Source: Laspinema palackyanum D2a (GTDB lineage: Bacteria > Cyanobacteriota > Cyanobacteriia > Cyanobacteriales > Laspinemataceae). From it: a stretch of 64,000 nucleotides of DNA. Positions 16,927 to 25,300 of the stretch are shown piece by piece. A program made the position numbers and the translations under genes. Where the stretch lies: contig JAMXFF010000020.1 of assembly GCA_025370845.1 (NCBI GenBank), forward strand, positions 1 to 64,000, in the 5' to 3' direction. How positions within the stretch are numbered: the stretch's first letter is position 1; every line of letters begins with the position of its first letter. Below the pieces are notes generated by a model that searched no databases, had not been told where the DNA came from, and was given only the letters and a program-made list of their open reading frames with translations.

Positions 16927-18771
16927 ATGTACAGGTATCGCCCTTATTTAAGTTTAGTGGGTATCTTAATTCTGGGTACTGTCCTGCGGTTTTCCCAATT
17001 AGAGGCCAAACCCGTCTGGTTAGATGAAATTATCACCGGGTTATTTAGTTTGGGGCATAGTTATGAAAATATCCCCTTAGATGCAGTTTTTCCCTTAGCA
17101 CAATTTGCCGATATTTTTACCTTAAATTCAACCGCCAGTTGTCAGAAAATTGCCGAAATGGTGGCAACAGAATCCACTCATCCCCCGCTATTTTTTTGCT
17201 TAACCCATGAGTGGTTGAGTAGGGTTCAGGGGTCCTGGGTGTGGCAGGCCCGATCGCTCTCGGCCCTGTTTGGGGTGGGTGCGATCGCTGCGATGTATGG
17301 GTTAAATCGCATCGCCTTTTCTCCGCAAGCTGGGGTCATGGGTGCCGCAGTAATGGCAGTCTCTCCCTTTGCCGTTTATCTCTCCCAAGAGGCACGCCAT
17401 TATACCCTGCCGATGCTATTAGTTATTTTATCCCTGATGGGATTGATTCAGATTCAAAAAGATTTACATCATCGGGGAACCATTCGCCCTTGGGTGGGAA
17501 TCAGTTGGGTAATTGTTAATACATTAGGACTCTATACCCACTATTTTGTCCTGTTAGCTTGGGTCGCCGAATTATTGACAATTTTGGCGTTAAGTTTGGG
17601 GAAATACCTGCATCCTGTAAGCCTGGGACTACAGCAACAAAGCTCCCCTGCACCGACTAAAGGGATGGTAACTTGGCTGAATTTGGGGGGGTATAGTTTG
17701 CTGCCCTTGTTATTGTATCTCCCTTGGTTACCCACTCTGCACAACCATTTCAACCGTCCCGAAACCGATTGGTTTAAACCCTTTGAACCGTCATGGGTGG
17801 ATAGTATAACGCCGATTTTTCAAACCTTAGCCGGTTGGTTAGTGATGGTTGTGGCATTCCCGGTGGAAAATCAACCCCTGTGGATAGTTATTCCTTCGGC
17901 GATTTTAATGCTGTTATGGTCCGGCTATTTTTTATGGTCTATCACTCCTCGAATTAAAGCCCTTTTTACCAGCCCAGATACCCGCTTATCTGGTCTAATT
18001 TTATTATTTTTTACGGGGGTTGTTTTATTAGAATATTTGACAATTGTTTATGGGGTCGGCAAAGATATTACCTCCGCTGTGCGCTACCACTTTATCTATT
18101 ATCCGGGGATTTGTGCATTATTAGGCGCGAGTTTGATGATGAATCCCGTGGGGAGAGAAGAAACCAAACCGTCTGCGCCGGTTCTCTCAAATCCGCTTGC
18201 CAAAAGTCGATTTCCTATTTTAGCCCGCGCAGGCGGGCTACCCTTCGGGAAGCCGCTAGCGCGTCTACGTCCGGATAGCCCCACCCTTCAGAGTGCGGCT
18301 TCCTATTTAATTCCTGGTTTTCTAATTGTGGGGCTGATCAGTAGTGTTTTCGTGGTGTCAAATTGGGTATTTCAAAAGTCTTATGATCCGGCAGGGGTGG
18401 CGCAGCAACTCAATTTAGAACCGACTGTTCCGTTGGTGGTGGTGGTGGGATATGAGAATATGCAAGAGGTGGCTTTGGGGCTGAGTTTTGCCCTAGAATT
18501 GGATAAAATACGGCCCCGGAATTTACCCGAGACGGGTTGGGCATTTATGACGCGATCGCCCAGTTATCAATCCGTCTGGGAAAATCTCGGTTCTGTTTCG
18601 GGATTACCGCCTTCTGCGGTTAATTTATGGATCATCGCCCCGGGTTTACGTCAGCGAGAATATCCGCCTCAATTGCGGTTAGGCGATCGCCTCTGTAATC
18701 TCGACCCGAGTCAGTATTATCGATTAGGAATTCCCTATCAACTTTATCGCTGTGGGAAACAGGAAAATTAG
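16927..18771 (+). CDS. GT39-type membrane glycosyltransferase, containing an in-frame dispersed repeat
   Basis: A 614-residue polytopic protein of the ArnT/PMT superfamily, which transfers sugars from polyprenyl-phosphate donors at the outer face of the membrane. The diagnostic first-loop motif is KPVWLDEIITG, with D33-E34 as candidate catalytic residues, after TM1 (YLSLVGILILGTVLRF). About ten further hydrophobic segments follow, and a SQEARHY motif near 158-164 is typical of the family. Residues about 430-460 are encoded by a dispersed palindromic repeat (18221-18299) read without a stop; this arginine/proline-rich segment is out of character with the rest and lies just before a TM helix. 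The TAG stop is the first triplet of another repeat/terminator. The acceptor is unknown. Confidence 0.85.
   Translation: MYRYRPYLSLVGILILGTVLRFSQLEAKPVWLDEIITGLFSLGHSYENIPLDAVFPLAQFADIFTLNSTASCQKIAEMVATESTHPPLFFCLTHEWLSRVQGSWVWQARSLSALFGVGAIAAMYGLNRIAFSPQAGVMGAAVMAVSPFAVYLSQEARHYTLPMLLVILSLMGLIQIQKDLHHRGTIRPWVGISWVIVNTLGLYTHYFVLLAWVAELLTILALSLGKYLHPVSLGLQQQSSPAPTKGMVTWLNLGGYSLLPLLLYLPWLPTLHNHFNRPETDWFKPFEPSWVDSITPIFQTLAGWLVMVVAFPVENQPLWIVIPSAILMLLWSGYFLWSITPRIKALFTSPDTRLSGLILLFFTGVVLLEYLTIVYGVGKDITSAVRYHFIYYPGICALLGASLMMNPVGREETKPSAPVLSNPLAKSRFPILARAGGLPFGKPLARLRPDSPTLQSAASYLIPGFLIVGLISSVFVVSNWVFQKSYDPAGVAQQLNLEPTVPLVVVVGYENMQEVALGLSFALELDKIRPRNLPETGWAFMTRSPSYQSVWENLGSVSGLPPSAVNLWIIAPGLRQREYPPQLRLGDRLCNLDPSQYYRLGIPYQLYRCGKQEN
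18221..18299. repeat. Dispersed cyanobacterial repeat inserted inside the GT39 coding sequence
   Basis: The segment begins with the palindrome TAGCCCGCGCAGGCGGGCTA, continues through CCCTTCGGGAAGCCGCTAGC and ends in a CCCCACCCTTCAGAGTGCGG hairpin. The parts at both ends are related to the terminator right after the gene (18770-18829). The repeat is flanked by the direct repeat TTCCTATTT (18212-18220 and 18300-18308), which may be a target duplication. It is translated in a frame that avoids its TAG triplets. Confidence 0.8.
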
Positions 18772-18829
18772 CCCGCCCAGGCGGGCTTTCTTCCTGTAGC
18801 CCCACCCTTTAGGGTGCGGGCTTTTTTAT
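18770..18829 (+). terminator. Double-hairpin terminator after the GT39 gene
   Basis: AGCCCGCC/GGCGGGCT (8-bp stem) is followed by CCCCACCCT/AGGGTGCGGG and then TTTTTT. This fits a rho-independent terminator between the convergent GT39 and Raf1 genes. The stop codon TAG of GT39 is the first triplet of the first repeat unit. Confidence 0.75.
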
Positions 18830-18835
18830 TAAACA

Positions 18836-19930
18836 TTACTCATCCATTTGCCACATTTCTTTCGTGAAATCTTCATCAAAGAATTTTTTAGGACGTAGCA
18901 CTAACAACACTTGCCCGAGAATTTTAACCTCCGGTTCTTGTTCAAACCACTGCATTTTGAGTTTTCCATTTTCTTCCCACAAAAAATACCCATTCGGGTC
19001 CCATTGGCGGGCGGCGCGATCGACTAAGACGAGGACTTCTTCCGCTTTTCCCGGTAGGTTAATCGGTAAATCGTCGCTATGCCAGAGAATCGTCACCGGA
19101 TCTTCAGCGCGTAAGAGAACTTGCCAACTAGGGACGGGAACCCAGGCGGCATTTCCCGAGGATTTGACGATGCCAAAAGGTTCTTCAGGTTCAATCAAAG
19201 GAACCGCTTGTAAATCTTCCACAGTGAGGGGCATTCTGCCAACAACGGGGAGGATTCTAGGCAGTTCTTCAGCGGATTCTAAACGGTAAACTGAGAGGGT
19301 AGGCGCGGGTCGAGTTGAGGTGACGGTAAAATCCGTCAGCAGTTGTTCAACTTGTTTCCGGGCGGTAACCGTATGGGCGAAGGATAATCCTCGGGCAATT
19401 AAGCGCGATCGCTCTTGTAAATCGGATTTTTGACGGGCAAGTTTCCAACATTGATAGGCGACGGCATCCCCGGGATGGGTGGAAAAAGCTTCCGGAATTT
19501 TGGCGAGTCGGGATAAATCTTTCATCGCTTTGACGAGTTCGTGAGTCTCGTCAACATCCAAGTTTTTACTGACAATAAACTCAGCCGCTTTAGCCCGTTC
19601 TTCTTGACTGAGGATGCGGAGTTCATAGAGAATATCGCTACCTTTGCGGTTAAAATGCTCCTGGGTTGGTTCGGAGACTCCAACAGCGATGATGGAATTA
19701 TAAACTTGATAGCCGACCACAATTTGATTCTGTTGAATCTGCTCAAAGCCAGTCTCTTCAAAAATTTGTTGGGAATTATAACCGGCTTTTTGCAAGCGTT
19801 GGCAGGCCATTCCCCAGCCGACCCAGTTGCCTTCTTTGCGTCGCAGTAATCGAATTAAATCTTCGGTTTCTTGGGGGGATAAAGCCGGTTCTGCATTGGG
19901 TTTGGACATTTCAGGCGAGCTATCTGTCAT
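18836..19930 (-). CDS. raf1: RuBisCO accumulation factor 1 (Raf1)
   Basis: A 364-residue protein matching cyanobacterial Raf1, the chaperone that clamps RbcL dimers after chaperonin folding and promotes assembly of the RbcL octamer before RbcS binds. The N-terminal helical domain is typical (LIRLLRRKEGNWVGWGMACQ, then KAGYNSQQIFEETGFEQIQQN), followed by the middle helical part (YELRILSQEERAKAAEFIV, AYQCWKLARQKSDL) and the C-terminal beta domain (about 210-355) that forms the dimer. Length is normal. The start ATG at 19930 is the first in frame. It lies 64 bases downstream of murQ on the same strand, so the two may be co-transcribed although their functions are unrelated. Confidence 0.92.
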   Translation of the reverse strand: MTDSSPEMSKPNAEPALSPQETEDLIRLLRRKEGNWVGWGMACQRLQKAGYNSQQIFEETGFEQIQQNQIVVGYQVYNSIIAVGVSEPTQEHFNRKGSDILYELRILSQEERAKAAEFIVSKNLDVDETHELVKAMKDLSRLAKIPEAFSTHPGDAVAYQCWKLARQKSDLQERSRLIARGLSFAHTVTARKQVEQLLTDFTVTSTRPAPTLSVYRLESAEELPRILPVVGRMPLTVEDLQAVPLIEPEEPFGIVKSSGNAAWVPVPSWQVLLRAEDPVTILWHSDDLPINLPGKAEEVLVLVDRAARQWDPNGYFLWEENGKLKMQWFEQEPEVKILGQVLLVLRPKKFFDEDFTKEMWQMDE

Positions 19931-19994
19931 GAGTTCTCAATTAATAATTCAGATTCAAGGTGAGTAGTTTGGAGAGGGGGAAGATTTTAGGGAA

Positions 19995-20918
19995 TTAGGA
20001 GTCGGTATTTTTCAGACTCTCTACGGCTAGTCGTAGTTGTCCGTTATGAGTTTCTAGCAACTGTTGAGCCTCCTCTTTGTTGAGATGAGTCCAATGCATG
20101 ATTAAGGCCAGTTTGACCGATCGCCCGCTTTTTTCTAACAGAAACCCCGCCTCTTGGCGACTTAACCCAGTCAAATCTTCCAGAATTCTCAAGGCGCGGT
20201 CTTGTAGTTTTTTATTGGTGACCGAAACATCCACCATGCGGTTACCATAGACCTTTCCGAGCTTGACCATCACCCCCGTTGAGAGGATATTTAAGGCCAT
20301 TTTAGTCACTGTTCCTGCTTTTAACCGGGTGGAACCGGCTAAAATTTCCGGCCCCACGAGCAGGCGAATATCGATATCCACCGGCACTTCCACCTGTTCT
20401 GCGGGGACACAGGCGATAAAAACCGTGCTCGCCCCCCGACGACGGGCCGCTTGTAACGCCCCTTGCACAAAGGGAGTGGTCCCCCCTGCGGTAATGCCGA
20501 CAATCACATCTAAGTCCGTGAGGTGACGTCGGACCACGGCATCTTCTCCATCTTCAGCGCGGTCCTCCAGGTCCTCAGAACTACGGATTAAAGCCCCGGC
20601 ACCCCCGGCAATGATCCCCTGGACCATTTCTGGGGGTGTGCAGAAGGTGGGGGGACATTCCGCAGCATCCAGGACTCCGAGACGGCCACTGGTCCCGGCC
20701 CCAATATAAAATAGGCGTCCCCCTTGCCGGAGTTTGTCCGCAGCGAGGTCAATGGCTTGGGCGAGTTGAGTCCGGGCACTGGCGATCGCCGCTAAGGTTT
20801 TGGCATCCTCCTGATTGAATAGATCCACCAATTCCAGGGAACTGAGTCGGTCGAGATTTGCGCTACTGGGGTTCACCTGCTCTGTGAGTAGATGTCCCCG
20901 TTCCTCCAAGTTTGTCAT
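19995..20918 (-). CDS. murQ: N-acetylmuramic acid 6-phosphate etherase
   Basis: A 307-residue SIS-domain lyase that cleaves the D-lactyl ether of MurNAc-6-phosphate to give GlcNAc-6-phosphate, part of peptidoglycan recycling or use of cell-wall fragments in the cytoplasm. The signature is FYIGAGTSGRLGVLDAAECP (70-89), with E87 a likely catalytic acid; SSEDLEDRAEDG at 113-124 aligns with the second active-site glutamate. VGITAGGTTPFVQGAL is the second sugar-phosphate loop, and the C-terminal three-helix domain follows. Length and motif order match MurQ. No anmK or MurNAc transporter is nearby. Confidence 0.95.
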   Translation of the reverse strand: MTNLEERGHLLTEQVNPSSANLDRLSSLELVDLFNQEDAKTLAAIASARTQLAQAIDLAADKLRQGGRLFYIGAGTSGRLGVLDAAECPPTFCTPPEMVQGIIAGGAGALIRSSEDLEDRAEDGEDAVVRRHLTDLDVIVGITAGGTTPFVQGALQAARRRGASTVFIACVPAEQVEVPVDIDIRLLVGPEILAGSTRLKAGTVTKMALNILSTGVMVKLGKVYGNRMVDVSVTNKKLQDRALRILEDLTGLSRQEAGFLLEKSGRSVKLALIMHWTHLNKEEAQQLLETHNGQLRLAVESLKNTDS

Positions 20919-21033
20919 GATTGAGGGATGAATGAATAATTATGAATTTTTGATGAGCAATTCTGGCTTTGTCCAGGGGGGCCAGGGTCCTGGGTGGCGG
21001 GTCGAGGGAAGCTAAACGAAACCCTCTCCTGCG

Positions 21034-21063
21034 GTCCCCTCCCCTGTGTCTTGGGGAGGGGAC
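21034..21063. repeat. GTCCCCTCCCC hairpin
   Basis: GTCCCCTCCCC (21034-21044) pairs perfectly with GGGGAGGGGAC (21053-21063) around an 8-base loop. The motif is related to the CCCCTCCCCTTGG units in the tandem array at 55135-55550, so it belongs to a dispersed palindrome family. Confidence 0.65.
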
Positions 21064-21074
21064 TGTTGAAGGTT

Positions 21075-21470
21075 TAAGGGAACTCCAAAACATAAAACCT
21101 CCAAAATGTTCGGAGTGACTCCTTCACCGAGTCATCTTTAAAGAAACCCCTGAAGGGGTTACTACGAACGTTTGAATGATTTATATTAGACCTCTTGCAA
21201 AATTCTCTAAAGCCCCCCTTTTTAAGGTAGGGCTGTTTCATTCTAAAATTTTCCTTGCCCTGTAAGCGTTACAGCCAAAGGGTTTGCGGCCTTATTTCCT
21301 ACTTGACGGTTAAAAATTAGGAAATAACGTCTGTTTCCCCCGCCAGATAAAGCTTACGAACAAGCAAAAAAGCAATTTGGCCTTGAGAATGAAACAGCCC
21401 TACCTTTTTAAGGGGGGTTGGGGGGATCAATCCTTTATTTTGCAAGAGGTCTATTTTGCAATTCCCTAAC
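21075..21470. mobile_element. MITE-like element A, interrupted by a second MITE
   Basis: Copy A starts with TAAGGGAACTCCAAAA and runs in parallel with copy B at 21493-21620 (shared internal hairpin CCCCTGAAGGGG and TTACTACGAAC). Near its right end the match stops at 21187, a 265-bp element follows, and a degenerate terminus (ATTTTGCAATTCCCTAA) resumes at 21453. No transposase is encoded. Confidence 0.7.
21188..21452. mobile_element. 265-bp MITE with 16-bp terminal inverted repeats and TA flanks
   Basis: The ends AGACCTCTTGCAAAAT (21188-21203) and ATTTTGCAAGAGGTCT (21437-21452) are perfect inverted repeats. TA occurs at both junctions (21187-21188 and 21452-21453), the target duplication expected for IS630/Tc1-type transposition. 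A second inverted pair inside (about 21213-21245 and 21386-21418, core GAATGAAACAGCCCTACC) makes the element a long hairpin. It has no ORF of transposase size, so it would depend on an enzyme encoded elsewhere. Confidence 0.8.
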
Positions 21471-21492
21471 CTGAACGGAAAAAGCACCGATT

Positions 21493-21620
21493 TAGGGAAT
21501 TCCAAAAAATAAAACCGTCAAACCCGTTCTTAGTGACTCCGTTACTGAGTCATCTTTAAAAGAAACCCCTGAAGGGGTTACTACGAACATTTGGATGATT
21601 TATTTTTTGGAGTTCCCTTA
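21493..21620. mobile_element. 128-bp MITE-like element B
   Basis: The left end TAGGGAATTCCAAAAAATA and the right end (complement TAAGGGAACTCCAAAAAATA) are nearly perfect inverted repeats of about 20 bp. The interior has a CCCCTGAAGGGG hairpin followed by TTACTACGAAC. The terminal TAA on the minus strand is the stop codon of the DUF3110 gene. Confidence 0.75.
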
Positions 21621-21986
21621 GAGCAATCCTTCCAACTGCCGACGAATGCGATCGAGTTCTGATTGGGCCAAATTATCATCCTCCGTTTCTGGGCCCTCCG
21701 GTTGCCACTCCAGTTCTTCCAGGTTCGTTTCTGGGGGAATGGCTAACTCCCCTTCATGGATTAGCTTGGAGTCATACCCCGCATCTCGGCAAAATTCCTC
21801 AATCTCTTCTGAGTCAAGGGCTTCCGGAGTGGGACTCGCAAAATCCTGGGCCTCCAATAACAGGGCATAACGGGTGGCGTCATCTTCCGACTCAAACATC
21901 AGGATCGTGTTGCGATCGCCAATCCGTAGGGTGTGGATACCTTCATTCTCCGTGCGGGGATTAAAGAGTAACACGAATACTCGCAT
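21618..21986 (-). CDS. DUF3110 domain protein
   Basis: A 122-residue small acidic protein of the DUF3110 family, found in cyanobacteria and plants and without a firm function. The N-terminal half carries the conserved core MRVFVLLFNPRTENEGIHTL and FESEDDATRYALLLEAQDF; the C-terminal half is acidic (EIEEFCRDAGY, LEELEWQPEGPE) and ends in a helix. The start ATG at 21986 is the first in frame and gives the usual N-terminus. The TAA stop is supplied by the end of MITE B, so the last residues may differ from homologues. Confidence 0.85.
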   Translation of the reverse strand: MRVFVLLFNPRTENEGIHTLRIGDRNTILMFESEDDATRYALLLEAQDFASPTPEALDSEEIEEFCRDAGYDSKLIHEGELAIPPETNLEELEWQPEGPETEDDNLAQSELDRIRRQLEGLL

Positions 21987-22331
21987 AAGCTCAATCGATA
22001 TTTCTAAACTTTAAGTAGTTTATCTTTAGCAGGGGGCAACCGCGATCGGCCTAGGGACTATCCCCTAGGTAGACGCCAGACGAAACCCCCTGGATTAAAG
22101 TAAAAAACTGACCCTCCCACTCTTGCCCTGAATCAAACTGAGTCTTTACCCAGTCTAAAGCTACATCCCATGAGTCTCAAGTCTCCTGGGTCTGACTCCT
22201 CTGGATAGAAATAACCATTTCCGACTAAAGTCTTCCGTTAAAATTGGGGGATTTGGGTTTTACGCAGTTCCTTCCGGCGAAACCATCAAGTCTCGCAGTG
22301 TATGTAGATTAACCGCTGTTGATATCACCAG
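21987..22331. other. Divergent promoter region between DUF3110 and TamB-like genes
   Basis: No gene is seen. A 7-bp hairpin CCTAGGG/CCCTAGG (22050-22069) is followed by TAGACG. No confident -35/-10 pair was identified for either gene. Confidence 0.4.
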
Positions 22332-25300
22332 ATGACCCATTCCCCCAACTCTCCCCAACCTAAACCGGATCCTCAGACTCACTCCCGTCCCTGGGGGCCT
22401 TTGCTCAAAAAGGCCAGCCTAACTGTCGGTGCTCTCTTGCTTGTTGGGGGGGGTGCAGGTGCGGTCTATGGTTGGTATTTCTTGATGAATGAACTCTCCC
22501 CCCTGGTGAGTGAAGAACTCACGAAGCTAATCAAGCGTCCGGTTGCGGTGGGTCCGGTCAACGGGTTCAACCTCTCCAGCATTACCCTGGGGGAATCCAG
22601 TGTTCCCCCGACTACCACGGATCCCGATCGCGCCACGATTGAACGGGTGGAGGTGTCCTTTAATCTCTGGAAGTTCTTACAAAGTCGCACTCTGGCCTTA
22701 GATATTACCCTGGTTGCGCCGGATATTTATCTCGAACAAACCCGGGAAGGTGTGTGGTTAGAAACCACCCTTCATCCCAGTGATGAGGAACCCGGTCCGA
22801 TCAAGATTGAGGTCCAGGCGATTCGCTTCGAGTCGGGGTTTCTGGTGTTAGTGCCTTCTCCCCAACTGCGGGCGGAAATTGAAAATTTGGAAGTAGTTCC
22901 TCCGCCTCGTCCCCTGGCGATCGAAAATGTCGAGGGTGATGCGACCTTTTTGGATGACCAAACTCGGGTAGCGTATCAAGTTCGCGCCAATCCTCGGCTA
23001 GAGATTCAAGGAGAACGAGGTCCAGATCCGACTTTGGTGGTGAGTGGAGAAACTCAACTAGAAAGCACCGAAACCCGGTTGCGAATTCAGGGCAATAATC
23101 TGAATGCCCCCGATGTTATTCCGTTAATTCCTAATTTACCCCTGGCTGCCTATCAAGGCAGACTCAATGCGAATTTGACGATTCATCTGAGTAATGAGGA
23201 ACTATTTGGATGGCAAGGGGTGGCAAGTTTTTGGGATATTAATGCCCAGTTAATTGGATTACCCCAAAACATTACTCAAGGGCGGGGTTTATTGCGCTTT
23301 TCTGAGTTAAAGGTTGGCTTTGAAAATGCCAGTGCTTTTTATGGAACCATTCCCGCTACGGCCCAAGGGGTCATCGATACCGCAGGAGAAGGTGAATACA
23401 ATTTAGGACTTCAAATTTTGCCCGTGAGTACCGAGGATTTTATTAAGTCCTTGGAACTGGATGTTCCCCTAGATATTGTGGGGGAATTGCAGGGGGAAAT
23501 CCAACTCACGGGACGGTTGGAAGCGCCGATTGTGAATGCTGCCATCGCTAATACTCAACCGATCGCCGTGGACCAAGTTCTGTTGGGTTTGCTGCAAGCG
23601 AATGTGACCATTTCCGTAGAACAAAGTACCCTCACGGTTAACCAATTTTTGGCCGAACCTGTAGCGGGAGGCCAAATTACAGGGAAGGGTATTGTCCCCT
23701 TAGAACCGATGCAGGCCCTCGCTTTGGAAATTGAAGCGCGGAATATCCCCGCCGATGCGATCGCCCAACCCTACCTAGACTCCCCCCTCCCCATTGTCCT
23801 GGGTTCGGCCAATGCCACGGCTAAAATTACCGGATCTCCAGAAAGTCCGACTACTGTAATTCAATGGGCGTTACCCCAAGCGACTTATCCCGGTCAAGGG
23901 GAAATTATTGTCCTCTCCGATACCGTTGTCGTTCCCAATGCCCGCTTTCAAGTCGCTGGAGGCACTGTAACCGCCAATGGGAGTTTAACCGATGACCGAT
24001 GGCGCGCTTTTGTCAACGCCCAAGGAGTGGATCTCACTCAACTCGGGACACCGGGACCCACTGCCACTCCTCCAACCCCGGCGATTTTAACCGCGCGAAT
24101 TCAAGCAGAAGGCAACCTCGACCTAGATGCCAATGAACTGGCAGTGATCGCCCGGTCCTCGGTGGAGACTCCTGGGGTGGAAACTCTCACTGCCGATGCC
24201 AGGGTGAATGACGGCCAATGGCAGGCGAATGTCAACGCTTCCCAGGTGAATTTAGGAACATTTATCCCTAATTTGGCAGTTCCGACAACCCTACCTACGG
24301 CGAATCTCACCCTTGGTGGCACTTTGGCCGGAACTTTGGACCCGAACAATCTCCAGGCGACCGCCAATGCTGAGTTAGAGACTCCGGGAGGGACGGTAAA
24401 TGCGGATGCGGGATTAAATAATGGGGAGTTTCAGGTCATTGCCACGACTGCGGGATTGTCGGTGGATTCCCTGGTCCCGGAACTTCTGCCGGTCCCGGTG
24501 GCGATCGCCCAAGGACGGGTGAATCTGTCCGGGAATCTGGATAATGTGGCTTTGAGTGCGATCGCGGCCACCAGTCAAGTGCAACTCACCGTTGCGGGAA
24601 ATCCTCTCACCGCAAATACTCAACTCCGCAAGGGTCAACTCATCGCCACCCTCAATGCCTCAGAAATCCCCTTAGCGCCTTTCCTCCCTCAACCAGAAAC
24701 CCTGCCAGTAGTTCTCACAACGGGACGAGTGAACCTCTCGGCAGACTTATCGGGAGTCGAACCTAGCTTAAATCCCCAGGATATTTTAGCCACAACGCAA
24801 ATCCAGCTACGGGTAGGAAATGCGCCAGTTACCCTAGATGGGCGATTGGTGAATGGGGCATTTGATGCCATCTTTAATGCATCCAATGTTCCCTTAGAAC
24901 CCTTCCTCGGTCCCAACTTACCCGGTCCTGTCAATGTTGCCAATGGTCAAGGGACAGTGACGGGAACCTTGGACAGTTTGGAACTCAACGGCGTGAATGC
25001 CACAGGTCAATTCAACCTGAATATTGCCGGTGCTCCTCTTAATGCCAATGCCACCGTCCGCCGAGGGAATCTCCAAGGCACTCTCACTGCCGATAATTTG
25101 CAACTCGATCGCCTCTTCCCCGATGTCTTACCACTTCCGGTCCAACTTGCCCAAGGTCGAGTTAATATTGCCGGAAATTTAGCAAACCTCACTCCCGCTA
25201 CCCTCAACGCTACCACAGAACTGCGATTGAATGTGGCTAACGGAACTGCTGTAGCTGACGCTAGACTGCAAAACGGCAATTTCCAAGGGTCAGTTGTGAG

